Assembly (NCBI RefSeq): GCF_001642575.1
Contig: NZ_LXNG01000003.1
Coordinates: forward strand, 87,895-151,894
Origin: Xanthomonas floridensis
GTDB taxonomy: Bacteria; Pseudomonadota; Gammaproteobacteria; Xanthomonadales; Xanthomonadaceae
Direction of reading: 5' to 3'
DNA length: 64,000 bases
Shown: positions 8,013-17,549 of the stretch, piece by piece
Position numbering within the stretch: the first letter of the stretch is position 1
How the letters are laid out: every line of letters starts with the position of its first letter
Notes under the pieces: model-generated
What the model saw: only the letters and a program-made list of their open reading frames with translations
Told to the model about the DNA's origin: nothing
Database searches by the model: none
Program-made: the position numbers and the translations under genes

Positions 8013-9665
8013 ATGCGCATCCTGTTGTTGTCCGCTTGCCTGTTCGTGGGAGGCGTGGCGCAGGCCGCCAACGATCTGCCCGGTGGCGGCATCGATGCCG
8101 AGGCGTTGTCGCGGCACGTGCGCCTGCTGGCATCGGACGAATTCGAGGGCCGTGCGCCGGCCAGTGCCGGCGAGCAGCGCACCGTCGATTACCTGGTCGA
8201 ACAATTCAAGGCGGCGGGTCTGCAGCCCGGTGGCGAGCAGGGCAGCTGGACGCAGGCGGTGCCGCTGGTGCGTGCGCAGGTGGAGGGACCGGTGCAGGCG
8301 ACCCTGCGCGTGGGCGGCAAGACCCAGACCCTGGTCAACGGCACCGATGTGACTTTGCAGAGCCTGCGTCCGCAGGCTGCAGTGGCGCTGAAGAATGCGC
8401 CGCTGGTGTTCGTGGGCTACGGAATCAGCGCGCCGGAGCGGCAGTGGGACGATTACAAGGGCGTGGATCTGCGCGGCAAGATCGCGGTGGTGCTGATCAA
8501 CGATGCCGACTTCGAGAGCGCGCAGCCGGGTGCATTCGATGGCAAGGCGGTGACCTATTACGGCCGCTGGACCTACAAGTACGAAGAAGCCGCGCGGCGT
8601 GGCGCGGCCGGCGTGCTGATCGTGCACGAGACCGCGCCTGCAGCGTACGGCTGGGCCACGGTACAGAGTTCGGGCCTGTCGCCGCTGTTCGATATCGAAC
8701 GCAGCGACGCCGATGCCCGCGCGCAGCATGTGCAGGTGCGTGGCTGGATGCAGCGCACACTGGCACAGTCGCTGTTCAAGCAGGCCGGGCTGGACTTCGA
8801 GCAGGCCAAGGCGCGCGCGCAGCAGCGCGACTTCGCGCCGGTGGCGCTGGGCGATGCGCGCCTGTCGGTGGACTTCAAGCTCAAGCGCGAACGCGTGGTC
8901 ACCCATAACGTGGTGGCCAAACTCACCGGCAGCCAACACCCGGACGAGACGCTGATCTTCTCCGCGCACTGGGATGCGTTCGGGATCGGCAAGGCCGACG
9001 CCTCCGGCGACACTGTGCGCCGTGGCGCGGTGGACAACGCCACCGGCGTGGCCAGCGTGCTGGAACTGGCGCGCGTGTTCGCCGCCGGCCCCAAGCCGCA
9101 GCGCACGCTGTATTTCATTGCACTGACCGCCGAAGAAAAGGGCTTGCTCGGTGCCAACTACTACGCCGCGCATCCGCTGGCGCCGTTGGACAAGACCGTG
9201 GCGGTACTCAACATGGAGATGTTCAGCCCCGACGGCCCCACCCGCGACATCGCCTCATGGGGGCGTGGACGGGTGTCGCTGGAAGGGGATCTGGAGCAGG
9301 CCGCCAAGGCGCGCGGGCGCACGTATTCGCCGGATCCGAATCTGGAAGCGGGCTTCTTCTACCGCGCCGACCATTTCGCCTTCGCGCGCATGGGCGTGCC
9401 GGCCATCACCGCCGGCCCCGGCCTGGACATGCGCGAGGGCGGCGTCACCAAGGGCAAGGCGCTGCGCGAGAAGTATTTCGCCGACTGCTATCACCAGCCC
9501 TGCGATCGCTGGACCCCGCAGTGGGATGCCACCGGACATGCGGCCGACACCACGCTGGTCTACGACGTCGGCGTGGCGCTGGCCAATGGCCGGCAGTGGC
9601 CGAGCTGGCAGGACGGCTCGGAATTCAAGGCCATCCGCGCCAGGAGCGATGCCGCGCGCAAGTAA
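8013..9665 (+). CDS. M28 family metallopeptidase with PA domain, exported
   Basis: 550 residues. An N-terminal signal peptide (MRILLLSACLFVGG, cleavage after AQA) sends it to the periplasm or outside. A PA-type insert (GVDLRGKIAVVLIND) precedes the zinc catalytic domain, where FSAHWDAFGIG, VDNATGVASVLEL and TAEEKGLLGANYY carry the expected metal ligands and the Glu general base. M28 enzymes are mostly aminopeptidases. Start at ATG 8013 gives a clean signal peptide; an in-frame GTG at 8004 is an alternative. Stand-alone gene. Confidence 0.93.
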   Translation: MRILLLSACLFVGGVAQAANDLPGGGIDAEALSRHVRLLASDEFEGRAPASAGEQRTVDYLVEQFKAAGLQPGGEQGSWTQAVPLVRAQVEGPVQATLRVGGKTQTLVNGTDVTLQSLRPQAAVALKNAPLVFVGYGISAPERQWDDYKGVDLRGKIAVVLINDADFESAQPGAFDGKAVTYYGRWTYKYEEAARRGAAGVLIVHETAPAAYGWATVQSSGLSPLFDIERSDADARAQHVQVRGWMQRTLAQSLFKQAGLDFEQAKARAQQRDFAPVALGDARLSVDFKLKRERVVTHNVVAKLTGSQHPDETLIFSAHWDAFGIGKADASGDTVRRGAVDNATGVASVLELARVFAAGPKPQRTLYFIALTAEEKGLLGANYYAAHPLAPLDKTVAVLNMEMFSPDGPTRDIASWGRGRVSLEGDLEQAAKARGRTYSPDPNLEAGFFYRADHFAFARMGVPAITAGPGLDMREGGVTKGKALREKYFADCYHQPCDRWTPQWDATGHAADTTLVYDVGVALANGRQWPSWQDGSEFKAIRARSDAARK

Positions 9666-9777
9666 GGCCTGACGGGTGCAACGCCCGGCGCGGTTTTACC
9701 GGCCCGGGCATTGCATGGTCATCGCTGGCCGTGCGCTCCGCCTGCAACGGCCCGGGCGCGGTGCGTCGGCTGCGGTT

Positions 9778-10206
9778 TTACGTTTTGCGTTTGCCGCATG
9801 GATAGCGCTTGCGCAGCGCCTCGACGATCAGCCCGGGAGCCGCCTCGTCCAGGCGCGCATCGGGGAGCGCGGTAAGATCGGCGATGATCACCTGCAGGTC
9901 CGGCAGCTCAGCCTGGCCCGCAGGCATGCACCATTGCGTGCGATAGCTGGTGCTGGCCACGCCGAGCACATAGGCGCCGGCGCGACTGGCCGACACCATG
10001 ACCTTGAGTTCGGGCTGGTTCGGCGCGTCGATCTCCGGCGCCAGCGAGCCGTCCAGCCCGGCTTCGATCAATTTACGTCCACTGAGCTCCCACGGCTCGA
10101 GCGTACGTGCCGCTGCACTGGTGGAGAGGACGATGAGGGCGGCCATGGCCAGCCAGGGACGGCGATGCTGCACCTGCGCTCCGGAACGAGGGATGAGGTG
10201 CACCAT
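9778..10206 (-). CDS. Secreted protein resembling the Rap1a/Tai immunity family
   Basis: About 142 residues; start uncertain (ATG 10206 or 10230). A signal-like hydrophobic stretch (MAALIVLSTSAAA) is followed by a domain with the pattern AGAYVLGVAS, CMPAG, then an acidic spacer and GLIVEALRKRYPC. Two Cys in these positions, a G-x-x-x-G helix and the ending ALRKxYPC are what I expect of Rap1a/Tai-type periplasmic immunity proteins of type VI secretion effectors. No effector gene is next to it, so it would be an orphan or have another role. Family call is by pattern only. Confidence 0.6.
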   Translation of the reverse strand: MVHLIPRSGAQVQHRRPWLAMAALIVLSTSAAARTLEPWELSGRKLIEAGLDGSLAPEIDAPNQPELKVMVSASRAGAYVLGVASTSYRTQWCMPAGQAELPDLQVIIADLTALPDARLDEAAPGLIVEALRKRYPCGKRKT

Positions 10207-10683
10207 AACGCGCAAGGCGGCCCAGAGCATGCATGCAACGACTTAATAAAGCAGCTCACAAAACTGGTGTGCTCACCGCCAGGCGGGTGCGGCCGGTGCT
10301 GGGCGCGGCATGGACCACTCGTACACTCCGGATCTGAGCGCTGTCCACATCCACCTGACGACGGCTCGCGCTTTTGGTCGCCATTCTTAGAGCGACCAGC
10401 GCAACGCGTGCGCGACCAGCCGCCACGCGCGGCCGGTGTCCGGCATCGGCATGGACGGCGCATAGGTTGCACTCCCTGTGCAGGGTCCACATCGCACCTT
10501 GCACCGGCGCTTGTGGCGCAGCCAAACAGATGCGGCCGTCGTCCATCATCACGCCAGCGCTGCCGTGATGGTGCTGCATGTCGTCCTTGCGCCTGGTACG
10601 TGCTTGTCTCGCGGCCTCAGCCGTCTTTTGGCTTGGGCGGGTGCTCTAGAATGCAGGCTTCCGCTGCACTTGGCTCTGTTCCG
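10207..10683. other. Intergenic region made of palindromic repeats
   Basis: About 475 bp, mostly the repeat at 10251-10388 and a decayed relative to ~10512. The last 170 bp precede the EamA transporter gene and should carry its promoter; I see no clear elements. Confidence 0.5.
10251..10388 (+). repeat. ~140 bp palindromic (MITE-like) repeat
   Basis: Good copy in the same orientation as 47398-47540: the blocks CGCCAGGCGGGTGCGGCCGG, GGACCACTCGTACACTCCGG and CCACCTGACGACGGCTCGC are all present, and the ends (CTCACAAAAC and CTTTTGGTCG) are inverted relative to each other. A further, strongly degraded stretch with similar blocks continues to about 10512. Confidence 0.8.
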
Positions 10684-11580
10684 ATGTCTTCCTCTCACGA
10701 CGCTGCCGCGCCCGCGCGCAGCGGGTTGGTCGTTATTGCGTTGTTGCTGGTCTACGTGGTCTGGGGCTCGACCTATCTGGCGATCCGGTTCGCGTTGGAA
10801 GGCGGGGCGCAGCCGCTGACGATGGTGTCCGGTTCGCGCTTCATCATTGCCGGCAGCGTGCTCTACGGCGTGCTGCGCTGGCGGGGTGTGGCGGCGCCCA
10901 CGCGTGCGCAATGGAAGAACGTGGCCTTGATGGGCGCTGCGTTGCTGCTGTTGGGCAACGGCATGGTGGTGCTGGCCGAGCGCAGCGTGTCCTCGGGCCT
11001 GGCGGCCACCGCGGTGGCCTCGGTGCCGTTGTGGATGGCGCTATTCGGCGCGTTGCGCGGGCAGCACGCCAGCGGCGGCGAATGGCTGGGCATCGTGATC
11101 GGATTTTTGGGCGTGGTGTGGCTCAATGCCGGCAGCAGCCTGACTGCAACGCCGGGAGGATTGGTGTTGCTGCTGATCGCACCGGTCGGCTGGGCATTCG
11201 GCTCGGTGTGGTCGCGTGGCCGCGATCTGCCGTCGCCCTTCATGACCGCCGCCGGGCAGATGCTCTGCGGTGGGGTATTGCTGGTGAGCACCGGTCTGCT
11301 GATCGGCGAGCGCCCGCACGCCTGGCCAACGCCGCACGGGCTGATGGCAGTGGCGTACCTGTGCGTGTTCGGATCGATCGTGGCGTTCACTGCGTACGTG
11401 TGGCTGCTGCACCACGTGCGCCCGGCGCTGGCCGGCAGCTATGCCTACGTCAATCCGGTGATTGCGGTGGCGCTGGGGGCGTGGCTGGGACATGAGCGCT
11501 TCACCGCGCACGACATCGGCGCGATGGCAGTGATTCTGGGCGGCGTGCTGGTGGTCACCCTGGCCAGGGCGCGGCGATGA
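10684..11580 (+). CDS. EamA/DMT family exporter, YedA-like
   Basis: 298 residues with ten predicted membrane helices in two EamA repeats. The first helix carries VVWGSTYLAIRFAL, typical of YedA-type drug/metabolite transporters in the inner membrane; substrate unknown. ATG 10684 is chosen because the sequence upstream is repeat-rich non-coding DNA although the frame stays open to ~9676. The stop overlaps the start of rarD by four bases (ATGA), so both exporters form an operon. Confidence 0.9.
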   Translation: MSSSHDAAAPARSGLVVIALLLVYVVWGSTYLAIRFALEGGAQPLTMVSGSRFIIAGSVLYGVLRWRGVAAPTRAQWKNVALMGAALLLLGNGMVVLAERSVSSGLAATAVASVPLWMALFGALRGQHASGGEWLGIVIGFLGVVWLNAGSSLTATPGGLVLLLIAPVGWAFGSVWSRGRDLPSPFMTAAGQMLCGGVLLVSTGLLIGERPHAWPTPHGLMAVAYLCVFGSIVAFTAYVWLLHHVRPALAGSYAYVNPVIAVALGAWLGHERFTAHDIGAMAVILGGVLVVTLARARR

Positions 11581-12494
11581 GCGCGCCCGTGCCGGTGTCG
11601 GCGGTGGAGGCGCGGCGCGGTCTGTTGATGACCGCCGCGAGCTTTGTGATCTGGGGCCTGGTGCCGCTGTACTGGCACCTGCTCAAGGTGGTGCCGTCGC
11701 TGCAGATCATTGCGCACCGCATCGTGTGGAGCGCGGTACTGGTGGTGGCGGGGTTGGTAGCGACCTCGGGCCTGCGTTGGTGGCGCACGATTGCTGCACA
11801 GCCGCGCGCGTTGTGGATGCTGGCCGCCAGCAGCGTGGCGATCGCCTTCAACTGGGGCCTGTATATCTGGGCCATCAACGCCGGGCATGTGATCGAAGCC
11901 AGCCTGGGCTACTTCATCAATCCATTGCTGAGCGTGTTGCTGGGCGTGCTGGTGCTGAAAGAGCGCCTGCGCGGCATCCAGTGGCTGGCGGTGGCGTGCG
12001 CTGCGGTCGGCGTGCTGTGGCTGACCATCGATGCGGGGGCACCGCCGTGGATTGCGCTGGGGCTGGCGGTCTCGTTCGGCCTCTACGGGTTGCTGCGCAA
12101 GCTGGTGGCAGTGGACCCGGTGGCCGGCCTGGGCGTGGAAAGCGTATACCTGTTCGTGCCGGCACTGCTGGTTGCCGCATGGGGCGAGCAGGGCCATGGC
12201 GGCGCGTTCTTCAGCGGCTGGGAGTTGCGCACCGATCTGTTGCTGATCTTCGGTGGCGTGGTGACGGCAGTGCCGCTGATTGGGTTTGCATACGGCGTGC
12301 GGCGCATTCCGCTGTCGCTGGTGGGCATCCTGCAGTACATCGGGCCGAGCCTGCAGTTGTTGCTGGGCGTGTGGTTCTTCCATGAGCCGTTCGACCAGGG
12401 GCGCGCGATCGGGTTCGCTGCGATCTGGGTCGGGCTGCTGCTGTTCGTCGGCGACAGCGTGCTGCGTGCGCGGCCGCCGAGCAGGGCGCGCTGA
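11577..12494 (+). CDS. rarD: EamA family transporter RarD
   Basis: 305 residues, ten membrane helices. RarD hallmarks are visible: FVIWGLVPLYWHLLK near the N-terminus, HRIVWS, NWGLYIWAINAGHVIEASLGYFINPL, and QYIGPSLQLLLGVWFFHEPF in the second half. The protein is related to chloramphenicol-sensitivity/export proteins; natural substrate unknown. Translationally coupled to the upstream EamA gene. Length normal for the family. Confidence 0.93.
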   Translation: MSAPVPVSAVEARRGLLMTAASFVIWGLVPLYWHLLKVVPSLQIIAHRIVWSAVLVVAGLVATSGLRWWRTIAAQPRALWMLAASSVAIAFNWGLYIWAINAGHVIEASLGYFINPLLSVLLGVLVLKERLRGIQWLAVACAAVGVLWLTIDAGAPPWIALGLAVSFGLYGLLRKLVAVDPVAGLGVESVYLFVPALLVAAWGEQGHGGAFFSGWELRTDLLLIFGGVVTAVPLIGFAYGVRRIPLSLVGILQYIGPSLQLLLGVWFFHEPFDQGRAIGFAAIWVGLLLFVGDSVLRARPPSRAR

Positions 12495-12570
12495 CAGGTG
12501 GTCGCGCCAGTTGTACAGCGCGGCAAGCGGTGGTGGGCGATCACGCGCGCAGGGCGACGGCAGCCTCTGA

Positions 12571-12665
12571 CGCAGCCATCAGACGGGCGCGTCCGGTGCT
12601 CGAAGCCACCGCGTGCGCTCCGGTTCTGAGAACGCCCTCCACACCTACCTGACGAGGGCTCGCCA
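12571..12665 (+). repeat. Degenerate copy of the palindromic repeat
   Basis: Shorter and diverged: GACGGGCGCGTCCGGTGCTC, GTGCGCTCCGGTTCTGAG and CCTCCACACCTACCTGACGA match the internal blocks of the family, in the orientation of 47398-47540. It sits between convergent genes rarD and the lipoprotein hydrolase and may help termination. Confidence 0.6.
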
Positions 12666-12682
12666 ACGCGTGTACGTCGCTC

Positions 12683-13798
12683 CTAGCTACGTGGCACCGT
12701 CATCGGCGTTGCGACCGCCAGCGTGGAGGCCGGCAATGGTTGCGGCGCTGGGCAGTGGCCGGGATCCTGCCTGGTCTGGGCCAGCCACTGATCGATCGGC
12801 CCACCGAGCAGGTCCAGCCGCAGCGGCAGGCTCAGATGCGTTTCGCCGGACAGTTCCAGGTAATGCGCACGCGGGCTTGCCAATGCCAGTGCGCGGCCAT
12901 GCGCCACTGGAATGTGCTGGTCGGCATCGCCATGCAGGAGCAGCACGCAGCTGCGCGTGTGCGCCAGTGCCTGCACCACATCGACGTGGTCCAGATCCAG
13001 TTTGAGCTGGGCATCGGCGGCGGCGATCACCGCATCGATGTTTTGGTCGGCGTAGCGCCAGCGCGCATAGGCCGCCACCGCCTGCCCACGCCAGCCGCTG
13101 GGCTGGCTGGCCAGCAGATGCGGCACCATGTCGCGGATGCCGCGGCCGGCATTGGCAAAGGATTCCATTGCCACCACGCCGGCAACGCGCGGGCCAAGCT
13201 TGTCGGCGGTAAACAGCGCCGTGGCCGCACCATAGGAAATGCCGAACAGGTACAGCGGCCCCTGGATTTCGCCACGCGGCTGCAACGCGTTAAGCACATC
13301 GATCACATCATCGGACTCGCGCGTGCCGTAGCCCGACGGCCCGCCGCCGGAATGGCCGTGGTTGCGCAGATCGATGGTGATCACCCGGTAGCCGGCCTGC
13401 GCCAGCTGCAGCGACCAGGGCAGCAGCGAATCGCCGTCCATCATCCAGCCGTGCAGCAGCACGATGGTGCCGCGCGGCGCAGGCGGCGTGGCGGTGGGCA
13501 CGGAGAAGCTGAAGTCCACATCCAGCGCGTGCGCCGGATCTTGGCGCTGGCCCAGATAGCGGTAATGCATGGCGTACTGGCCGGGATCGATCGCACGCCA
13601 GAAGATCGGCACCTGATCGCGCGTCACCACATGGCCACTGCGGTTGGGCACCGTGGCGATGGTGGCGGCGATGCGCTCTTCGTCCAGCAACGGCGACACG
13701 CCGCCGGGCGCGACCAGGCGCTCGCTGAGCGAGGTGGAGGACGAAGAACAGCCGGCCAGCCACAGGCAGGCGCAGGCCAGCAGAAGCAGGCGCGTCAT
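12683..13798 (-). CDS. Lipoprotein alpha/beta hydrolase
   Basis: 371 residues. Signal peptide with lipobox LAGC at residue 16, so anchored to a membrane in the envelope; Ser at +2 suggests the outer membrane. The hydrolase core shows the oxyanion strand VLLHGWMMDG, the strand VITIDLRNHGHS, nucleophile elbow GISYGA, the acid strand VLLLHGDADQHIP and the catalytic His in SGETHLSLPL. Substrate unknown; esterase, thioesterase or peptidase are possible. A stand-alone gene converging with rarD. Confidence 0.9.
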   Translation of the reverse strand: MTRLLLLACACLWLAGCSSSSTSLSERLVAPGGVSPLLDEERIAATIATVPNRSGHVVTRDQVPIFWRAIDPGQYAMHYRYLGQRQDPAHALDVDFSFSVPTATPPAPRGTIVLLHGWMMDGDSLLPWSLQLAQAGYRVITIDLRNHGHSGGGPSGYGTRESDDVIDVLNALQPRGEIQGPLYLFGISYGAATALFTADKLGPRVAGVVAMESFANAGRGIRDMVPHLLASQPSGWRGQAVAAYARWRYADQNIDAVIAAADAQLKLDLDHVDVVQALAHTRSCVLLLHGDADQHIPVAHGRALALASPRAHYLELSGETHLSLPLRLDLLGGPIDQWLAQTRQDPGHCPAPQPLPASTLAVATPMTVPRS

Positions 13799-13976
13799 GG
13801 CGGTACATCAATGGAGCAAATGGCCGGGCAGGCTACGGCCTGCCGGCCCGCGCATCTACCGCACTGCGGTGACAAAACGATGACAGCCTGCACTACGTTC
13901 AGCCGCAGCAGCGCGCCTGCTCCGCCTTGGCTGTCACGAATCCCCACTCCCGATTCCCGGCGGGCCAAGGCGCGCG

Positions 13977-15296
13977 CTACACCTCACGCAAGGCAGTGGT
14001 GATCGGCAACCGCGCCGCCCGCAGGGCCGGAAACAGCCCGCCCACCAAGCCGATGCCCAGCGCCCATTTCAGCCCGCTCCACAGCAGCTCCGGCGACACC
14101 TTGAACTGGAACACCACCTGGCTGAAGTTGTTGCCCAGCGTGGAGACCGTGTAGCCATTGAACACCGCCCAGGCGATCAACCCGCCCAGCAGCCCCCCCA
14201 GCAGCGCCAGCAACATGGTTTCCAGCATCAGCGCCATGATCACCGGCGTGCCGCGAAAGCCGATCGCGCGCATCGTGGCGATCTCGCGCGCACGCGTGGC
14301 GACCGCCGCATACATGGTGTTGAGCGCACCAAATACCGCGCCCACTGCCATGATCGCGCCAATCACCGTGCCCAGGATGCTGATCAATTTGTTCAAGCCA
14401 CCGCCTTGCTTGCCGTAGTACGCGCGGGTGGTTTCCACATCCAGCTTGAGCCGCGGGTCGGCGGCCATGGCGGCCTTGAACTGGGTAAAGCCAGCCTTGC
14501 CGGTGGTGCGCACATTGATCGACTGGTAGGCGCTGCGGTTGTAGGTGGTGGCCAGCGTCTGCGCATCGGTCCACAGCTCCGAATCGTGCGCATCGCCGGA
14601 GGCGAACACGCCGACCACGGTCCACTGCTGGCTGCCCAGCGTGAGCGTCTTGCCCAGCTCCAGCCCGCGGAACTGGTTCAACGCGCCCTTGCCGACCACC
14701 AGTTCGCGCAGGCCGGGGGTGAAGCGGCGCCCCTGGGCGATCTTGACCTTCTGGTGCACCGCCCAGGCCTGCTCGCCCACGCCACGCAACTGCGCGTTGA
14801 CGTCGGTGCCATCGGCGCGCGAGGCGATGTTGACCACCTGCGACAACTCCGGCGACACCTGCGGGCGTCCGTTGGCATCGCTGGCGATGCCGGGCAGGCT
14901 GCTGATCAGTGGCACCAGGTCGCGGGTAATCACCGAATTGGTCTCCGCCTGCGAGCCGCCGCGCAACACGATCGCGGTGGTGTCATCGCCGGTACTGTTG
15001 AGCGTGGCCTGGAAACCCTCGCCCATTGCCAGCATCGCCACCAGCACGCCAACCACGCCGGCGATGCCGACCACGATCACCGAGGTGGAACCCCAGCGTT
15101 GCGGCAGGCTGGCGATGCCGATGCGCGCGGCCGCCAGCGACAGGCGGCCGCTGCGCGTGGCCACCAGCCACAGCGCCAGGGCGACCGCGATCGCCAGCAC
15201 GCCGATCCACGGCAACGCAATCCAGATTCCCAGCCCTACCGCCAGCACTATCACCGACAGCAGGTTTGCAGCACGGTTCTTCCATTTGCTTTGCAT
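13977..15296 (-). CDS. ABC transporter permease, MacB/FtsX type (second)
   Basis: 439 residues: N-terminal membrane helices, a large periplasmic domain (about residues 85-300) and three C-terminal helices of the FtsX domain (ILGTVIGAIMAVGAVFGALN and following). Start ATG 15296 with GGAG upstream; the next gene's stop is 13 bp away. It is the last gene of a four-gene minus-strand operon: membrane-fusion protein, ATPase and two permeases. This suggests a MacAB-like mechanotransmission exporter or lipoprotein/peptide extruder (inference); the two different permeases probably form a heterodimer. Confidence 0.92.
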   Translation of the reverse strand: MQSKWKNRAANLLSVIVLAVGLGIWIALPWIGVLAIAVALALWLVATRSGRLSLAAARIGIASLPQRWGSTSVIVVGIAGVVGVLVAMLAMGEGFQATLNSTGDDTTAIVLRGGSQAETNSVITRDLVPLISSLPGIASDANGRPQVSPELSQVVNIASRADGTDVNAQLRGVGEQAWAVHQKVKIAQGRRFTPGLRELVVGKGALNQFRGLELGKTLTLGSQQWTVVGVFASGDAHDSELWTDAQTLATTYNRSAYQSINVRTTGKAGFTQFKAAMAADPRLKLDVETTRAYYGKQGGGLNKLISILGTVIGAIMAVGAVFGALNTMYAAVATRAREIATMRAIGFRGTPVIMALMLETMLLALLGGLLGGLIAWAVFNGYTVSTLGNNFSQVVFQFKVSPELLWSGLKWALGIGLVGGLFPALRAARLPITTALREV

Positions 15297-15309
15297 CTGT
15301 GTGCTCCTG

Positions 15310-16470
15310 TCAGCGGCCGGCGAGGGCATCGACGATCTTCAAGCGCTGCGCGCGTAATGCCGGCAGCACACCCACCACGAAGCCGATGCCGACCATCAGG
15401 GCCAGTGCAACCAGCCAGGTCTGCAGCGGCACGCTCTGCGTGGGCATCAGGCCGCCGCTGCGCGCGGATACCGCCGGAATCACCAGCGCGGCCAGGCCCA
15501 TGCCGATCAAGCCGCCCAGGCCGATCAGCAACACCGATTCGATCATCACCAGGCTGAGCACCGTGCGGTCCTGGAAGCCCAGCGTCTTGAGCGTGGCCAG
15601 TTCCGGAATGCGCTCGCGCACCGCTTGGGCCATGGTGTTGCCGGTCAGCAGCAACAAGGTGAAGAACACCGCGGCCATGATCGAGGTGACGATCAGGCCG
15701 ATGTCGGCGAACTGCTTGACGAAAGCCTGCTGGAACGCCGATTCGGTCTGCGATTTGGTTTCGTGATCGGAGTTGGCCGAGAGCGCATCGATGGCCTGCG
15801 CCACGCGCGAGGCCTGGTCGGGATTGCTCAGGGTCACCGTCATCCAGCTCACCTGGTTCTTGATGTAGTCGTTGGATTCATCGAAATATTTCCAGTTCAT
15901 CATCAACTGGCGTTCCTGGTTGGCCGCCACCGTGCGGTCCTTCATGCGGAAGATGCCGACCAGCTGCAACGGCCAGTCGTTGCTGCCGCTGCGCGGGAAG
16001 ATGGTGGCCTGCAGCGGAATCGTGTCGCCGATCTTCCAGCCGAACTCCTTGGCCAGGGTTTCGCCCACCACCGCGCCGGTGCGTGTGGTCTGAAAGGCCT
16101 TGAGCTGGTCCTTGGGCAATTGGTACTCGCTGTAGACGTCGAAGAAGTTCGGCGCCACCGAGAAATTGGGGAAGAAATTCTTCGGGTCGCGGTAGATACC
16201 GCCGAACCACATGGCCGAGGTCACATCGCGCACGCCCGGCACGCTGCGCACCTGTGCTTCCAGGCGGATCGGCAGCGACTGGGTGATCGATAGCCGCGAG
16301 GCCACCACCAACCGGTCCACGCCACTGACGCTGCCGCCGGAGGTGAACGCCACGCGCACCGAATCGAGCATGCCGAATAACAGGAACGCCGCCACCACCG
16401 ACAACAACGTCAACAAGGTGCGCGTCTTGCTGCGGAACAGCTGCGCCCACACCAGCGAGAGATACTTCAT
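15310..16470 (-). CDS. ABC transporter permease, MacB/FtsX type (first)
   Basis: 386 residues: first helix MKYLSLVWAQLFRSKTRTLL followed by a long periplasmic domain (roughly 45-255) and three C-terminal helices typical of FtsX permeases (ATLKTLGFQDRTVLSLVMIE connects them). It lies 12 bp after the ATPase gene and 13 bp before the second permease, so co-translated. Domain organisation is that of MacB-type, not of classical transport permeases. Partner of the neighbouring permease, ATPase and membrane-fusion protein. Confidence 0.92.
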   Translation of the reverse strand: MKYLSLVWAQLFRSKTRTLLTLLSVVAAFLLFGMLDSVRVAFTSGGSVSGVDRLVVASRLSITQSLPIRLEAQVRSVPGVRDVTSAMWFGGIYRDPKNFFPNFSVAPNFFDVYSEYQLPKDQLKAFQTTRTGAVVGETLAKEFGWKIGDTIPLQATIFPRSGSNDWPLQLVGIFRMKDRTVAANQERQLMMNWKYFDESNDYIKNQVSWMTVTLSNPDQASRVAQAIDALSANSDHETKSQTESAFQQAFVKQFADIGLIVTSIMAAVFFTLLLLTGNTMAQAVRERIPELATLKTLGFQDRTVLSLVMIESVLLIGLGGLIGMGLAALVIPAVSARSGGLMPTQSVPLQTWLVALALMVGIGFVVGVLPALRAQRLKIVDALAGR

Positions 16471-16482
16471 GGCAGCGCTCCT

Positions 16483-17172
16483 TCAGAGCACGAGTGGCGC
16501 GTCGGCCAGCTCGCCCTTGTCCAGATGGATGGTGTGGGTGGCGTACTCAGCGGCCTTGGGGTCGTGGGTCACCATCACGATGGTCTTGCCGTGTTCGCGA
16601 TTGAGTTCCTGCAGCAGGCGCAGGATTTCCTCTGCGTTCTGGCGGTCCAGATCGCCGGTGGGTTCATCGCAAATCAGGAAGGTCGGGTCGGACACGATGG
16701 CGCGCGCGATCGCCACGCGCTGCTGCTGGCCGCCGGACAGTTCGCTGGGCTTGTGGCTGCGGCGTTCCTGCAGGCCGACCAGGGTCAATGCGATCTCGGC
16801 ATTGCGCTTGCGCTGCGCGGTATTGAGCGAGGTCAGCAGCAGCGGCAGTTCCACATTCTTCTGCGCGGTGAGCATCGGCATCAGGTTGTAGAACTGGAAG
16901 ACGAAGCCGACGTGATGGCTGCGCCAGGTGGCGAGCTGTCCGCCGCTCATGCGGTCGATGCGCTCGCCCTCGATCTCGATCTCGCCGCCGCTGGGGCTGT
17001 CCAGGCCGCCGATCAGATTGAGCAAGGTGGTCTTGCCGGAGCCGGACGGCCCCATCAGCGCGACGAAATCGCCGCTGGCAATGTCCAGATCGATGCCGTG
17101 CAGCACCTGCACCTGCTCGGGGCCGCGTTGGTAGGTCTTGGTGATGTTGCGCAAGCTGACAAGAGCGGTCAT
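16483..17172 (-). CDS. ABC transporter ATP-binding protein, MacB/LolD type
   Basis: 229 residues. Walker A GPSGSGKTT (~39-47), Q-loop QFYNLMP, signature LSGGQQQRVAIARA, Walker B FLICDEPTGDLD and switch His in MVTHD. The FQFYNLMPMLTAQKNV region is characteristic of the LolD/MacB/FtsE branch. Energises the two FtsX-type permeases encoded immediately downstream. Start ATG 17172 (MTALVSLRN). A 377 bp gap separates it from the membrane-fusion gene upstream, so an internal promoter is possible. Confidence 0.95.
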   Translation of the reverse strand: MTALVSLRNITKTYQRGPEQVQVLHGIDLDIASGDFVALMGPSGSGKTTLLNLIGGLDSPSGGEIEIEGERIDRMSGGQLATWRSHHVGFVFQFYNLMPMLTAQKNVELPLLLTSLNTAQRKRNAEIALTLVGLQERRSHKPSELSGGQQQRVAIARAIVSDPTFLICDEPTGDLDRQNAEEILRLLQELNREHGKTIVMVTHDPKAAEYATHTIHLDKGELADAPLVL

Positions 17173-17549
17173 GGCGAGTCCTGGCGATGCAAGGGAAGAG
17201 GGAAGCGAAGGGCGGCACGGCGACTGCACAAGCGGTGGGGCGGATGACGCTGCTGTGGCAGCGATGCAACAGGGCGCTGAACAAAACTGGCGTGCGTGTG
17301 ATCGGGATATCCGGATTCAACAACTGGTTGCGTCGGCAATCGACTGCGCAGCACCCGTTACGGATGCAGTCATTGCACAAGTGTCCTGGGCTTGCCCGGA
17401 GCGATAGCAGCGTTGCGCCTGTACACCCGCACGATCACCCGTCCAGCCCACTGCGGTTCTGGTGCGACAACGTGGCATGCCTGTACAGCAGTAACGACAA
17501 CACGGATTGCGCCGTGGCCGCAGCGTCTGCGCGCTGCGGCCACGCATGG
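17173..17549. other. Gap inside the export operon, nothing recognised
   Basis: About 377 bp between the membrane-fusion gene and the ATPase gene. No gene, terminator or repeat of the families noted here is seen. The size is unusual for an operon whose other gaps are 12-13 bp, so an internal promoter or a lost gene are possible. Confidence 0.4.

Noticed and set aside
9676..11580. A 634-residue open frame covering the YedA-like gene and 1 kb upstream
   Set aside because: The first 335 codons cross the palindromic repeats and the antisense of the Rap1a-like gene; only the part from ATG 10684 has membrane-protein character.
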